In this document: piece after piece, positions 4,719-6,108 of the stretch
Layout: every line of letters starts with the position of its first letter
Numbering within the stretch: position 1 is the stretch's first letter
From: Nostoc sp. CHAB 5715
Lineage (GTDB): Bacteria; Cyanobacteriota; Cyanobacteriia; Cyanobacteriales; Nostocaceae
Direction: 5' to 3'
Length of the DNA stretch: 6,108 nt
Assembly: GCF_020829685.1 (NCBI RefSeq)
Contig: NZ_JAIVFR010000424.1
Span: forward strand, 1-6,108
Notes under the pieces: generated by a model
Told to the model about the DNA's origin: nothing
Seen by the model: only the letters and a program-made list of their open reading frames with translations
The model's database searches: none
Program-made: the position numbers and the translations under genes

Positions 4719-5876
4719 TTATACTCCTGCCGCTGCTGCATAAAGATCATCAAATAACTCATTTTGCTTTTCAGAGTTATGCACAATTTGCGCTTGAGCT
4801 AACGCTCCTGCACTTAAAAATTCGTAATGTTCTCGCTTATCACTTCTATCAAGAAATTGAATTATTTGTTGCAATGCTTGCTCTGCCAAATAATCATAAG
4901 TGCTGTTTAAAATTTCCCAATATTCATTAGTTTTAGTTTTTTCTTCATACAGCCAATTGCTCCAGTGCCTCATTTCATTAATTGGTAACTTTAAAATATA
5001 GCCATTTTCGCCGTGACGAATAAACTCGGGTAAAGCGCATACATTTGTTGTAATTGCAGGAGTTGCAACTGAAAAACCCTCGATGATACTATAGCCGTAA
5101 GTATCATGTAATGTCGCCATTAATTGAAAATGACTTTGCGATAATAACTCAATAACTTTGTCATTAGGAATATTTTTATGAAAAACAACGTTATTTAAAT
5201 CCAATAACTTTAAATCCTCTACATATTTGGTTTCATCGGGAAAATCTGTCGGGACTCCTGAACCATGCCCCAGTTCTGAAATTATATGTACAGTAATAGG
5301 TAAACCTAATTTTTCAGCTTTTTTAGCAAGTCTTAAAGCAACAATCCCACCTTTGCGGGCAATGTGATTTCCTATAAATATAAGCTGGAGGTTTTGCTGT
5401 TGTTGATAAAGTTTCGATTCGTTAACCCTTACTGGAAAGCTTGGATGGATTACATCCAACTTCTTACTTATTGTTTCTTTTATCTTCCAACCTTCTATCC
5501 GCTTAATTAATCTCAATTTGGCATAATCTGAGATAGCTATAAGTTTTTGGCAATTTCCTAGCGCTAATCGCTCATTTAACAATTCATAAATTGCAGCTTC
5601 ACCTTGATTTTGAGGATTTCTATATAAAAAACGATGATCCTCAAAAGTGAGAAACCAAGGTTTGTTTGTATATAAAATTTTGTTGAAACAATGAATAGCT
5701 TGGTATCTTCCCCATACAGGTTGGCAGGGAAAAAAGCTGCCTAAAGGATACCAAATTTTTTCTATAGGATATCTGCCTGCGGGGAAAGGCTTGGGGCGGA
5801 TGAGTATATGCCGAGAATTTCGAGGTAAGTTTGGAATGCTGAGGTGTTTTTGACCTACTATGATAACTTTTGCCAT
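4719..5876 (-). CDS. GT4-like glycosyltransferase, in the polysaccharide cluster
   Basis: This 385-residue GT-B protein has a GT4-type C-terminal domain. The N-terminal half (MAKVIIVGQKHLSIP, then a Pro- and aromatic-rich stretch to about residue 85) matches no motif I can name. LIAISDYAKLRLIK (112-125) is the usual linker segment where GT4 enzymes describe an acceptor-side helix. The donor domain starts with LQLIFIGNHIARKGG (163-177; R174 and K175 are the usual phosphate-binding pair) and contains HDTYGYSIIEGF (257-268). The usual E-X7-E motif therefore appears as D258-X7-E266, a variant seen in some active GT4 enzymes. Translation probably starts at the ATG at 5876, 11 bases after the stop of the upstream membrane protein gene; that close spacing implies one operon. 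No strong Shine-Dalgarno is visible, only an A-rich leader. By position it could be the hps gene between hpsL and hpsN, but I do not recognise it well enough to give a symbol. It is more AT-rich than the genes to its left and has no HIP1 site. Confidence 0.82.
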   Translation of the reverse strand: MAKVIIVGQKHLSIPNLPRNSRHILIRPKPFPAGRYPIEKIWYPLGSFFPCQPVWGRYQAIHCFNKILYTNKPWFLTFEDHRFLYRNPQNQGEAAIYELLNERLALGNCQKLIAISDYAKLRLIKRIEGWKIKETISKKLDVIHPSFPVRVNESKLYQQQQNLQLIFIGNHIARKGGIVALRLAKKAEKLGLPITVHIISELGHGSGVPTDFPDETKYVEDLKLLDLNNVVFHKNIPNDKVIELLSQSHFQLMATLHDTYGYSIIEGFSVATPAITTNVCALPEFIRHGENGYILKLPINEMRHWSNWLYEEKTKTNEYWEILNSTYDYLAEQALQQIIQFLDRSDKREHYEFLSAGALAQAQIVHNSEKQNELFDDLYAAAAGV

Positions 5877-5887
5877 TTTTTTTCAAT

Positions 5888-6108
5888 TTAAATTGTTTTT
5901 AGACGTTTTTTCTTATTCTTTTGCTGAGGGTTAGCATCTTCTATATCTTGTTTCTCTAGTTCTGGCAATTTAAAAAGAACTCCCGCAAAAAACCAATAAT
6001 AGACAGCAACCGGATCAACATCCAAAGGATAGTAATAGGTGTTGTAGCTAATAAACAATATAAACACCCACAAAGCTGCTCCGTAACTGCGGAAATTCTC
6101 GGCATATA
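5888..6108 (-). CDS. hpsL: C-terminal fragment of multi-pass membrane protein, candidate HpsL (O-antigen ligase-like)
   Basis: The minus-strand frame ending in TAA at 5890-5888 is open to the window edge and gives about 73 residues, so the gene begins outside the window. The TTG at 6073 is not a real start: the frame continues upstream as YAENFRSYGAALW. Two hydrophobic segments are visible, GAALWVFILFISY and PVAVYYWFFAGVLFKL, separated by a short YNTYYYPLDVDP loop. A charged tail (PELEKQDIED… then KNKKKRLKTI) follows and probably lies in the cytoplasm. This fits the end of an O-antigen ligase or polymerase (Wzy/WaaL-type), the membrane enzyme that joins repeat units. HpsL of the hormogonium polysaccharide locus is the best guess, from the neighbouring genes and remembered wording; the fragment alone does not prove it. 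Confidence 0.6.
   Translation of the reverse strand, partial: YAENFRSYGAALWVFILFISYNTYYYPLDVDPVAVYYWFFAGVLFKLPELEKQDIEDANPQQKNKKKRLKTI

Noticed and set aside
5641..5886. Minus-strand open frame of 81 codons overlapping the start of the GT4 gene
   Set aside because: It is a different frame over the GT4 N-terminus; its product is low-complexity and the GT4 frame carries the family motifs.
6071..6073. TTG at 6073 as the start of a small 61-residue protein
   Set aside because: The same frame stays open to the window edge with membrane-protein-like residues, so it is the end of a larger gene.

Overview
The window looks like two unrelated pieces of DNA joined head to tail. Bases 1 to about 700-770 are Bacteroidetes-like: the C-terminal end of an unidentified gene overlaps, by four bases, the 5' part of a capsule-assembly Wzi-family gene. 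That gene loses its family pattern and stops early near 742. The first nine bases (TTCCGATCT) equal the 3' end of the standard Illumina adapter. This marks a raw contig end and makes an assembly or library chimera more likely than real horizontal transfer.

From about 770 to 6108 the DNA is that of a filamentous, Nostoc-like cyanobacterium. It has three HIP1 octamers (GCGATCGC), short tandem heptamer repeats between genes, a Nostoc-style miniature inverted-repeat element, and proteins typical of Nostocales. All genes are on the minus strand, so transcription runs from 6108 towards 773. In that order they are: the C-terminus of a multi-pass membrane protein (candidate HpsL, O-antigen ligase/polymerase-like); a GT4 glycosyltransferase; a 395-base structured intergenic region with a possible terminator and a weak possible promoter; a GT2 glycosyltransferase (candidate HpsN); and two GT4 glycosyltransferases (candidates HpsO and HpsP).

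Together these genes look like part of a locus for an exported polysaccharide. The best guess is the hormogonium polysaccharide (hps) set, the secreted slime associated with gliding of hormogonia. The cytoplasmic glycosyltransferases would add sugars in turn to a lipid-linked oligosaccharide, and the membrane protein would polymerise or ligate the product. The hps symbols come from remembered family resemblance and gene order, not from a search.

The most instructive local event is a 93-bp MITE-like element (1995-2087) with exact 15-bp terminal inverted repeats and a 5-bp target duplication. It landed at the 3' end of candidate hpsO and now supplies that protein's last 25 residues and its stop codon. 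A near-identical uninterrupted copy of the target lies at 3271-3293. I see no clearly new biological system; the genes belong to known families.
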